28,580 nt of DNA from CAZHGD01 sp964531735. Its GTDB lineage: Bacteria; Armatimonadota; UBA10988. Below are positions 1 to 7,379 of this stretch, in pieces. How positions within the stretch are numbered: the first letter of the stretch is position 1; the number at the start of each line of letters is the position of its first letter. The stretch spans positions 1 to 28,580 of the forward strand of contig CAZHGD010000093.1 in NCBI GenBank assembly GCA_964531735.1, written 5' to 3'. Under the pieces are notes generated by a model. That model saw only the letters and a list, made by a program, of their open reading frames with translations, did not search any database and was not told the DNA's origin. Both the position numbers and the translations under genes were made by a program.

Positions 1-2
1 GA

Positions 3-728
3 GGAAGCGGCGTCCGATTTGATTCAGGTCAGTGTGAACTACCTATTATCGCGATTCTGGCCGCCATTCTGTTCCCGGTCTTTGCGCGCGCGAGAGAGAA
101 GGCCCGGCAGTCGAGCTGCCAGAGCAATGTCAAGCAGATGCTGCTGGCCAACGCGCAGTACATGGCGGACTACGACCAGACCATCCCGATTGTGACCAAT
201 GCCTGGGGCACTGGCGTCGACGTCGTCGCCGACTCCAGTTGCTGCCTGAAGGCATGGTCGCAGAACAAGACGACCACGATGCCTTTGGCCCAGCCCGGCG
301 TGGTCCACAACGGGTGGGTCCACCGACGACTGAGCCCGTACGTCAAGAACGACCAACTCTGGCAGTGCCCGTCCATGTCGCAGAAGGCCGACCCGGCGAA
401 CCAGGACCAGACCTCTTACTGGTTCGGCACCAACATCGCCCAGCGATCCGGCGGTGCAACCGGCGGGCTCGCCATCGAAGGCTTCGCCGAGTCCGCCTTG
501 CGCGTGGCGCCGGTGGACATCCTCTACATCCAGGACGCGGTCCGCTGGTACGAGCCAGGCGGCGCGGCCAACTGCATCCGCAGCACTGGCCAGGCCGGCG
601 CCTACGGCACTTCACACGGGCTCAGCGGCGACAGCACCATGCAGGTCGGCTATCTCGACGGTCACGCCAAGACCCTGGCGGTCATGGCGTGGTTCGTGCA
701 GGTCAAGAGCAACCAGCCCTGGCGCTAG
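3..728 (+). CDS. Prepilin-like DUF1559-type protein, 5' end missing or scrambled
   Basis: From about base 45 the frame reads IIAILAAILFPVFARAREKARQ, the second half of a type IV prepilin-like N-terminal helix. A variable body follows, then a C-terminal H-x-DGH-type motif (YLDGHAK) ending in TAG at 726-728. This fits the secreted pseudopilin-like family also seen at 806-1441 and 1538-2245, which is inferred to be cell-surface or periplasmic with unknown function. Upstream of base 45 the frame stays open, but the expected KRRGFTLIELLVV block is not readable in any frame. Bases 6-14 look like the usual Lys-Arg-Arg codons and the next roughly 30 bases do not match. The start is therefore not given. 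The cause may be a chimeric contig end in a multicopy repeat or a real lesion. It has a Cys-rich centre and is convergent with the next gene. Confidence 0.75.
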   Translation, partial: GSGVRFDSGQCELPIIAILAAILFPVFARAREKARQSSCQSNVKQMLLANAQYMADYDQTIPIVTNAWGTGVDVVADSSCCLKAWSQNKTTTMPLAQPGVVHNGWVHRRLSPYVKNDQLWQCPSMSQKADPANQDQTSYWFGTNIAQRSGGATGGLAIEGFAESALRVAPVDILYIQDAVRWYEPGGAANCIRSTGQAGAYGTSHGLSGDSTMQVGYLDGHAKTLAVMAWFVQVKSNQPWR

Positions 729-745
729 ACAGCCGGTCCATGTCG

Positions 746-785
746 AACACCGACGGGCGGCCCGCTCGGGCCGCCCGTCGGTGTT
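746..785. terminator. Bidirectional intrinsic terminator between convergent genes
   Basis: A perfect 19-bp inverted repeat (746-764 pairing with 767-785), starting AACACCGACGGGC and very GC-rich, fills the 77-bp gap between the stop at 728 and the opposing stop at 806. There is no long T-run on either side, but the stem is exceptionally strong and symmetrical, so it probably ends transcription from both directions. Confidence 0.85.
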
Positions 786-805
786 GGGGACCGTGGCCGC
801 TGTGG

Positions 806-1441
806 CTAGCCGTTGTGCCCCCACATGTCGTTGCCCACCACCGGCGTGACCGTGATGACGTTGCGCTTGAGCCACTTCACATGGCCGTCGACATAGCCGA
901 CCACCGAGCCTTCGTTGTGTACGGCGCCGACCGACCAGTACCAGTTGACGAAGTTGGCCCCCGTGTTGCAGGCCGGACAGAACACGCTCGGGCACGACTG
1001 CGCCCCGTTCCACGAGTCAGCCAGCATCAGCACGCCGGCCGGCGCCTGGAACGAGTCCATCTTGATGGTCGTGTTGCGCCCGCCATCCGGCACCGTGTGC
1101 GGCGAGTTCGTGCCGTAGCAGGTCTTGGTGGTTGTGCCGATCGGGTTCTGGTTGTTCGACGGGCACCGGAAGACCTGCGAGTTCTTGACATACGGCACCA
1201 CCAGGTCCGGCCAGCACATCAGCGTCCCGGGGTTGATCCACTGCGCCGCAAAGGCGCCGTCATAGTCTTGGGCGTACATGTGGAACGCCAGATCGATCTG
1301 CTTGACGTTCGAGCTACAGCTCGACTGCCGCGCTTTCTCGCGCGCCTTCGCGAACACCGGGAACAGAATGGCCGCCAGAATCGCGATGATCGCGATCACG
1401 ACAAGCAGTTCGATCAACGTGAATCCACGCCGCTTGCTCAT
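806..1441 (-). CDS. Prepilin-like DUF1559-type secreted protein
   Basis: A 211-residue protein starting MSKRRGFTLIELLVV, with the conserved prepilin peptidase site (G before FTLIE, Glu at +5 of the mature protein) and a single hydrophobic helix. The LFPVFAKAREKARQSSCSSN block follows, and near the C-terminus HNEGSVVGYVDGHVKWL. In this family the N-terminal helix is expected to be processed and membrane-anchored; the globular body has no known enzyme function. The ATG at 1441 is preferred over an upstream in-frame GTG at 1456 because GGAGAGG lies 6 nt before it and the prepilin motif starts directly after. It follows the paralogue at 1538-2245 by 96 bp on the same strand. Confidence 0.9.
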   Translation of the reverse strand: MSKRRGFTLIELLVVIAIIAILAAILFPVFAKAREKARQSSCSSNVKQIDLAFHMYAQDYDGAFAAQWINPGTLMCWPDLVVPYVKNSQVFRCPSNNQNPIGTTTKTCYGTNSPHTVPDGGRNTTIKMDSFQAPAGVLMLADSWNGAQSCPSVFCPACNTGANFVNWYWSVGAVHNEGSVVGYVDGHVKWLKRNVITVTPVVGNDMWGHNG

Positions 1442-1537
1442 TGAGCACCTCTCCACACACGGCTCGCCAACGCCACCTGCCAGCCGACGAGGTTGCGCGA
1501 AGCTGACCTGATTCCTCCTCGGCCCGTCACCCGCGCG

Positions 1538-2245
1538 CTACGGGTTCCACGGCGTCGGGTTGTTCAGCAGGCTGGTCCCGGCCAGCCACTTGACGTGACC
1601 GTCAGCGAAGGTGATGTTGATGCCCTGGTTGTGCCGCCCACTGGTGAAGTCGCTGGACAGCGCCGCGCTGAGCGCCGGCGACAGCGACGCCGGATCCCGC
1701 CCGTTGGCCGTGCCGGGCACATACCAGAAGTTCCCCGTCGGGCCCACCAGGTTGCCAAGGCCGACGCCATACGGCCCGGCATCGAGCGCCAGGAACGTCG
1801 TCGCCGGCGCCGTCAAGGCACCCAGTGTCAGGCCCTTGTTGCCCGCCGACCCATACGGCATGATCGCCGTGTTGGCGCCGTAGTTGCCGCTGTATGGCGG
1901 CCACTTGATGGCGCTGGACGGACAGACGAAGATCTGATTGCTCTTGTGGTAGGGGTACACAATCTGCGGCCAGAACCAGGTGATGCCGCTGCCGTCGGAG
2001 TACCACACCAGGCCGTCGGGTGGCGTGTTGGCGCTGACGATGTACGAGGTCGGGAACGCTTCGTCATAGTCCTGGCAGTACTGCAACAGAGCCAGTCCGA
2101 GCTGCTTCAGGTTGCTCGAACAACTGGATTGCCGGGCCTTCTCCCGGGCTTTGGCAAAGACCGGAAACAGGATGGCGGCCAGGATCGCAATGATGGCGAT
2201 CACCACGAGCAGTTCAATGAGCGTGAATCCGCGCTGCCGGTTCAT
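1538..2245 (-). CDS. Prepilin-like DUF1559-type secreted protein
   Basis: A 235-residue protein starting MNRQRGFTLIELLVVIAIIA with the same FPVFAKAREKARQSSCSSNLKQLGLA helix extension as its neighbour. The C-terminal motif is RHNQGINITFADGHVKWLAG. The frame stays open 59 codons further upstream, but ATG at 2245 has GGAGG 6 nt before it and begins the prepilin motif, so the longer start is rejected. Such proteins are exported through the inner membrane and trimmed by a prepilin peptidase; the function of this family is unknown. The 115-bp space before it contains nested inverted repeats whose inner edge touches the ribosome binding site. It may be read through from the large glycosidase gene upstream. 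Confidence 0.9.
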   Translation of the reverse strand: MNRQRGFTLIELLVVIAIIAILAAILFPVFAKAREKARQSSCSSNLKQLGLALLQYCQDYDEAFPTSYIVSANTPPDGLVWYSDGSGITWFWPQIVYPYHKSNQIFVCPSSAIKWPPYSGNYGANTAIMPYGSAGNKGLTLGALTAPATTFLALDAGPYGVGLGNLVGPTGNFWYVPGTANGRDPASLSPALSAALSSDFTSGRHNQGINITFADGHVKWLAGTSLLNNPTPWNP

Positions 2246-2255
2246 GAGGCACCTC

Positions 2256-2343
2256 CGGCGGTCAACCCGCCACGCGATACGCGATTGCGCGGAGTGTGCC
2301 ACGTCGGCGCGCGCCGCGCAACCACGGATCAGCTTGACCGCCG
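2256..2343 (-). promoter_or_regulatory. Structured 5' leader (nested inverted repeats) before the prepilin-like gene
   Basis: Read on the minus strand, CGGCGGTCAA (2343-2334) pairs perfectly with TTGACCGCCG (2265-2256). Nested inside, TTGCGCGG (2321-2314) pairs with CCGCGCAA (2292-2285). A smaller CGCG-3nt-CGCG hairpin lies nearby. The last base of the outer arm is the first G of the GGAGG ribosome binding site of the gene starting at 2245. The element could end transcription of the upstream glycosidase gene, control translation of the prepilin-like gene, or both. It matches no riboswitch class that I recognise. Confidence 0.45.
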
Positions 2344-2360
2344 ATGATGCCAGCCTGGTT

Positions 2361-5300
2361 TCAGAGCAGTAACCATGATCGGGCCGGCGCGGTCGCGGTG
2401 CGCCGGCCCGCCGGGTCGGCAACCGTCACCGGTCGCGCCGGGCCTTCGTTCCACACCAGGTACCGCCGCCCGCCGTCGACCAGTTCGATGCGGAAGACAT
2501 GCAGGCTGGGATCGTCCGGTTGCACCCCCAACCGCTCGGCGCCGACGCGGGCCAGCAGAGCGGCGTAGACGGCCCGCAGCGGCACGTCCTCGGTGCTCTC
2601 CAGCTCCAGTGGCGCCGCCACGTAGAGCACCCGTCCCGCGCCCAGCCGGTGCTCGAACACCAGGCTGCCCAACGCGGTGGCGGCAGCGGCGCTGACCGGG
2701 CCCACCGCGTGCGCGCGGAACGCCGGCCAGCCGGCCACCTGGCAGCTCGTCGCCGCGCCCCTCAGGTCCAGCGGCGGCGCGGCCACACCGGCGGTCACGC
2801 CGCAGAGCTGCCGCAGCCGCTCGCCGGCCGCCACTTGTCGCTGCGAGTTGTAGCGCAGGTCACCGGTGACGATCAGTTGGCCACCGCGTTCCACAAAGGC
2901 CCGCAGATGGCCGTAGGCCGCGTCGCTGAGCACATACGGCAGCGGCGCGATGATCTGTTGCACCGCGGCCGGCAACTGCGCCAGACTGGCGTCGGCCAGG
3001 CAGGCGAACGGCGCCTGCAGGCCGAGCAGCGTGTCGATGGCCCGGCTCACCGCGGCCACCACGCGAGGCCGCTGCCCGCCCAGCAGGTGCTCGGTCGGCA
3101 GCAGCACGGCCAGCTTGGGCAGCGTCGGACGCCGGTCGACAGCGCCGAACTCGCGCGCCATGCGCGAGAGCTTGCCGGCCACCGAGCGCGGCACGTTGTC
3201 GGCATGGACCTGGCCGAACGGGAAGATGCCCTCCATCGGGTCGCGCCAGTGCCAGGTGTTCGCAAACGAACCGCCCATGCCGAACGCGTGGGCCACCACC
3301 AACTCGTGGCGGTGGTCGTAGGTGGCGGTGTCCTCGTACTGGTCACCAAAACCCGGATGGTTCCGCGCGCCGAACTCGCCGATGCTGGTCGGCTTGCCCA
3401 GCAAGCGCAGATCGATGAACGCGTTCTCGGCCGGGAAGTCCGCGATACGGCCGTAGAAGTGCCGGTCGCTGAAGTCCAGGTCGAACGAGCCCTCGTGCGG
3501 CACCACCAGGAAGTCGGGCCCCCAGCCGTGCCCGGGCAGGAAGCCGACGGAGATCAGCCGCTGCGGGTCGGCCGCGCGCATGGCCGCGCGCAGCTCCCGT
3601 GACCACTGCCGGTTGTCATCCACCAGGAACCGGTAGACATCGGCCGTGGGCCCATCGGCCCAGTCGTCCGACCGCTTCGGCAGCGGGATGGCGCCGATGG
3701 CGCCGGCCGGCCCGCGACCGGCCCAGGCCGCGCGCAGCGCGGTGTCGGTGCCATAGCGGCGGCGCAGCCACTCGTTCCACAACGGCACCAGCCCGGCGAC
3801 TTCGGTCTTCACCGCCGGCTCGTTGCACAGGTCGATGACCACGTGCGGGACGCCGCGGTAGCGCTCGGCCAGCTTGCGCGCCTCGGCCGGCCAGCGCTTG
3901 GCGTCGGCCTCGCCCGGATGCGGCTCCCAGTTCGGCGTGTGGTAGAGCACCACGTCGTTCAGCGCGCCGAGCACCACCATGGCGTCGCTGATGCGCCGCT
4001 GCTGCTCGGTGTCCATGCGCAGGAACGACCGCTGGATGTGGAAGCCGAGCGACTTCATCTGCTCGTAGTCGCGCTTGAACTGCAACGGTGAACGCGCCGT
4101 GACCGTGCCGACCTGGCCCCACCAGAGCTGGCTGCCCACCAGGAACCGGGGCTTGCCCCGGAACGTCAAGGTGGCGTCCTGCACGCCGACCGCCGGCCCG
4201 CGCCGCACGTCCTCGTCGCGCCAGACGACCACCCCGTTGTCCAGCGCGTCGATCACCTGGCCGTTGGCCAGCAACTCGAACCGTAGCGGCACGAACGGCC
4301 GCGCCCCGCCGACGGGCACCGACCAGGTCAGCCGCTGCGTCGTGCCGCCGGCCAGTTTGACCGGCTTGGCGCTCACCTCGCGCCCATCGGCCAGCAGCCG
4401 CACCGACAGCTCACGATCCGGCGCGTCCAGCGCCGAGACGCTGCACCGCACCGTCATCGACTCGCCCGGCCGGTAGCAGGCATACTCCGCGTCGGCCTCG
4501 TGCAGGAACCGCTTGGTCACCAGCGCCTGCGCCAGTGTGGGCAGGTGGCTGTTCAACGGGCGGCCGGCACCGAACAGATCGACGTTGTCGACGCCGCAGA
4601 AGGCCCAGGCCGAGCCCTTGAACAGCCCGTCGTAGTGGTAGACGAGCGACAGCGCCGCGCCGCGCGGCCGCCCGGCGGCGTCGTGCGTCGCCAGCAGCGG
4701 GATCAGCCGGCAGCGGTTGGCCGAGAAGCCGTGGCCGCCCAGCCCGAGCACGCAGGTGGCGGCGACGCCGGTCCACCGGCCGGTCAGCTCGAGGTCGGCC
4801 GGCAGCACACGCTGGTCAGCCGCCGCCCGCGCGCCGACCACGTCCAGCAGCGGGTGCGACGGGTCGCAGGCGCCGATCTGCTCTTCGCTCGGCCACATGG
4901 CGTCACGAATGGCGCCGTAGCGCGTGTTGATCCGCGGCGCTGGACCGCGGAGCGCCGCCAGCGGATCGTCCTCGACGCGGAGCCAGTCGAGGTCGACGCC
5001 GGGCGCGCTGCCGTCGGCTTCGGTGGCCACGCTGAACCCGAACAGCATGGCCGCCGCGTTGGCGGGCTGGAAGTGGTCGTCGCCACCGCCGCGGCCGGTC
5101 GACGGGTTGTCCTGCCAGTACTTCAGGTCACGGGCCGGAATGACGAACTCCTGCCACTCAGTGGTCAGCCGCAGGACCTTCTGCCAGCGCGACTGGTCGC
5201 GCTCGGTCCACTCGACAATCAGGCCGATGCCGTTGCGGTCACCGCGGGCGCGCAGCCGCGTGGTGGACCAGCCGGCCGGCAGTCGGTCGGTGGCCACCGC

Positions 5301-6434
5301 GAACCGCGTCGTGGCCCAGCCGCGCAGGCTGGGGGTGGCCAGGCGCAGCGCCAACCCGTCGGCGCCGGGCACCGCCCGCACGCCCACCTCCAGGGCGTGC
5401 GCGTCGGCACCCTCGCGCTGCACCGGCCGGGTCGTGGCGAACTCGTCGATGGAATGCGTGAACGTCGGCTTGGCCGGCGGCAGGGCGTCGGACGGGTACC
5501 ACCGGTCGGCCACCTTGACCAGCGGCTGGTCGAACGCATAGCCCCCGAGCGACAGGTAGGAGCCGCCGCCGCTGAGGTAGGCCACCAGCGCCTCGTGCGC
5601 CGGCGCCGGGAAGGCCTCGCCGCCGGGCAGGATCAGCAGGTCGAACCGCGCCGGTGTCAGCAGCGCCGGGTTGGCCAGGTCGTCGGCGGTCAGCGCCGCC
5701 ACCGACCAGCCGGCGGCCGTCAGGGTGGCGGCGATGTCGGCCGGCGGCGTGGCCGTGCCGCGCCCGTTCAGCCGTTCGGTCAGCAGCGCCACGTTGCGCC
5801 CCGGCCGCCGTTGGTAGCCCAACTCGCCCAGCCGCCGCGTGGCCTCGGCCTCGAACCGGCGCAGCCGCTCGAGTCGCGCGGTGTCGTGCGCGCTGACCTG
5901 GTAGGCGCCGGCCCGCTCGCCTGGCTCGAGCTGCACATCGTCGAACACCGCCGCGCCGTGGCCGTGCAGCAGCAGGATCGCCACCATGGTGCTGGAGCCG
6001 GCCGGCGCCTTGGCCGTGGTGGTCAGCCGCTGCCAATCGGTGGTACCGCGCACCGGCGCACTGTCGAAGTGGCCCGTGCGGTGGCCCGCGCCATCGAAGA
6101 AGTTGATCGACAGGTACGCGCCATGGCCATCGCGCAGGCTCTCGCCGCGCACAAAGGCCGACATCGTCACGGCCACCTCGCGGCCCGGCGCCGGCAGTTC
6201 CTGGCCCACCTGGTACCAGTTCACCTCCAGGTCGTCGGGCACCTCGAACCGGAGCGCCCACTGCCCCGAGTGCGTCGGCGCCGGCACGCGGCTCACACGC
6301 AGCCCGCCGTTCCGCACCGACCAGCCTTCAGCATAGTCGCCGCGGCCCAGTTCGAAGCTGGAGTTCAGCAGGAGGTTGTCGGCGCGGGCGAGCGAGCAGA
6401 GACCGAGCAACGACAGCAACAAGGCGCGTGGCAT
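2361..6434 (-). CDS. Giant secreted clan-A (GH5/GH42-like) glycoside hydrolase with accessory domains
   Basis: 1357 residues. It begins with a Sec signal peptide (MPRALLLSLLGLCSLARA). Residues about 20-175 resemble a carbohydrate-binding jelly-roll ending in AVFDDVQLEPG. About 210-310 is a Rossmann/glutamine-amidotransferase-like (DUF4350-type) domain with LLILPGGEAF. Further beta-sandwich regions include IVEWTERDQSRWQKV. A TIM-barrel runs from about 750 to 1100 with VVIDLCNEP (Glu872, likely acid/base) and TSIGEFGARN (Glu1020, likely nucleophile); this order and spacing fit clan GH-A. About 1105-1250 resembles the beta-galactosidase trimerisation domain (LRAFVERGGQLIVTGD). The substrate is unknown. 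It lies 54 bp downstream of the reductase gene in a likely operon. GGAG stands 7 nt before the ATG. Exact GH family assignment is uncertain; a hydrolase rather than a binding protein is likely because both glutamates are present. Confidence 0.85.
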   Translation of the reverse strand: MPRALLLSLLGLCSLARADNLLLNSSFELGRGDYAEGWSVRNGGLRVSRVPAPTHSGQWALRFEVPDDLEVNWYQVGQELPAPGREVAVTMSAFVRGESLRDGHGAYLSINFFDGAGHRTGHFDSAPVRGTTDWQRLTTTAKAPAGSSTMVAILLLHGHGAAVFDDVQLEPGERAGAYQVSAHDTARLERLRRFEAEATRRLGELGYQRRPGRNVALLTERLNGRGTATPPADIAATLTAAGWSVAALTADDLANPALLTPARFDLLILPGGEAFPAPAHEALVAYLSGGGSYLSLGGYAFDQPLVKVADRWYPSDALPPAKPTFTHSIDEFATTRPVQREGADAHALEVGVRAVPGADGLALRLATPSLRGWATTRFAVATDRLPAGWSTTRLRARGDRNGIGLIVEWTERDQSRWQKVLRLTTEWQEFVIPARDLKYWQDNPSTGRGGGDDHFQPANAAAMLFGFSVATEADGSAPGVDLDWLRVEDDPLAALRGPAPRINTRYGAIRDAMWPSEEQIGACDPSHPLLDVVGARAAADQRVLPADLELTGRWTGVAATCVLGLGGHGFSANRCRLIPLLATHDAAGRPRGAALSLVYHYDGLFKGSAWAFCGVDNVDLFGAGRPLNSHLPTLAQALVTKRFLHEADAEYACYRPGESMTVRCSVSALDAPDRELSVRLLADGREVSAKPVKLAGGTTQRLTWSVPVGGARPFVPLRFELLANGQVIDALDNGVVVWRDEDVRRGPAVGVQDATLTFRGKPRFLVGSQLWWGQVGTVTARSPLQFKRDYEQMKSLGFHIQRSFLRMDTEQQRRISDAMVVLGALNDVVLYHTPNWEPHPGEADAKRWPAEARKLAERYRGVPHVVIDLCNEPAVKTEVAGLVPLWNEWLRRRYGTDTALRAAWAGRGPAGAIGAIPLPKRSDDWADGPTADVYRFLVDDNRQWSRELRAAMRAADPQRLISVGFLPGHGWGPDFLVVPHEGSFDLDFSDRHFYGRIADFPAENAFIDLRLLGKPTSIGEFGARNHPGFGDQYEDTATYDHRHELVVAHAFGMGGSFANTWHWRDPMEGIFPFGQVHADNVPRSVAGKLSRMAREFGAVDRRPTLPKLAVLLPTEHLLGGQRPRVVAAVSRAIDTLLGLQAPFACLADASLAQLPAAVQQIIAPLPYVLSDAAYGHLRAFVERGGQLIVTGDLRYNSQRQVAAGERLRQLCGVTAGVAAPPLDLRGAATSCQVAGWPAFRAHAVGPVSAAAATALGSLVFEHRLGAGRVLYVAAPLELESTEDVPLRAVYAALLARVGAERLGVQPDDPSLHVFRIELVDGGRRYLVWNEGPARPVTVADPAGRRTATAPARSWLLL

Positions 6435-6488
6435 GGAGCGGCTCCGGTGCCGGGCTGGTTCCCGACCCGCTCGCTCAGTCCTGCGCCC

Positions 6489-7367
6489 TCACCCTTTCAG
6501 GATGCGCTCCACCATCGCCAGCGTGTCATCGACGTGCGCCGGGTCCTCAAAGCCGACGATCATCGCGTCACAGCAGCGCTGCTCGATCACCCAGCGCAGA
6601 CTCGCCTCACGCTCTTCAGCCGTCTTGAAGCGGCCCTCGCCGAACAGCTTCATGCCGATCACCGCCTTGCCAGCCGCGCGCATCGCCTTCAGGTGCGCCG
6701 CGATGGCCGGCGGGTCGCCGTCCATCAGCACGCGCTTGTGGTTGATGCGCGCCAGTTGCACCTGCACCCAGGGCGACTCGTGCGCCGCGCGCAGCGCCGC
6801 GAAGCTGTGCGCCGAAAGGCCGTGCGCCCGAATCAGGCCGCGCTGCCGTAGCGTCTCCAGCTGGTCCATCAGCGGACGCAAGTCGGTCGTCCAGCCACCC
6901 GAGCTGACCGTGTGCAGCAGCACGTGGTCGAGGTACTCGACGCCCAGTTCCTTGAGGAAGCGTTCGACCGCCGCCACGGCGTCCTTGGTCGGCGCGGGCA
7001 TGCCGCGAGCGGCGAACCAGACCTTCGACTGCAACGTCAGCCTCTCGCGCGGCGCGCCGGCCAGAGCTTGCCTCATCAGCGGGTGGACACCATAGAGGTC
7101 GGCCATGTCGAACAGCGTCACGCCGCGCTCGATGGCGTGGCGGACGATGCGCGACAGCTTGTCCACCCCCATGCGGGTCGCGTTCGACTGGCCCATCCAG
7201 CCATGCACGCCGGTGCCCATGCCGACGAACGAGCCCGTGGTGCCCGCCTGGCCGAGCTTGACCTGGTCGACCGGCGACTTCGGCAGGTCCTCGGCCGCCG
7301 TTGTCGGCCGAGTCAGCAGCGCCCCGGCACCCAAGGCGACCGCGCCGACGAACTCACGACGATCCAT
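6489..7367 (-). CDS. Tat-exported aldo/keto reductase
   Basis: 292 residues. MDRREFVGAVALGAGALLTR is a twin-arginine-type signal (RREFVG then a hydrophobic stretch). The rest is an aldo/keto reductase TIM barrel. The catalytic tetrad is visible: Asp87 and Tyr92 (TLFDMADLYG), Lys115 (LQSKVWF) and His152 (DHVLLHTV). It likely interconverts sugar-derived or other aldehydes and alcohols with NAD(P)H; the substrate is not readable. A Tat signal implies folding with cofactor before export, as for many AKRs in planctomycete-like bacteria. ATG at 7367 is chosen over GTG at 7376: AGGAG lies 8 nt upstream and overlaps the TGA of the lyase gene, showing tight translational coupling (12-bp gap). Confidence 0.9.
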   Translation of the reverse strand: MDRREFVGAVALGAGALLTRPTTAAEDLPKSPVDQVKLGQAGTTGSFVGMGTGVHGWMGQSNATRMGVDKLSRIVRHAIERGVTLFDMADLYGVHPLMRQALAGAPRERLTLQSKVWFAARGMPAPTKDAVAAVERFLKELGVEYLDHVLLHTVSSGGWTTDLRPLMDQLETLRQRGLIRAHGLSAHSFAALRAAHESPWVQVQLARINHKRVLMDGDPPAIAAHLKAMRAAGKAVIGMKLFGEGRFKTAEEREASLRWVIEQRCCDAMIVGFEDPAHVDDTLAMVERILKG

Positions 7368-7379
7368 CACGACCACTCC

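Noticed and set aside
4500..6851. Long plus-strand open frame antisense to the glycosidase and reductase
   Set aside because: Composition-driven shadow with no domain.
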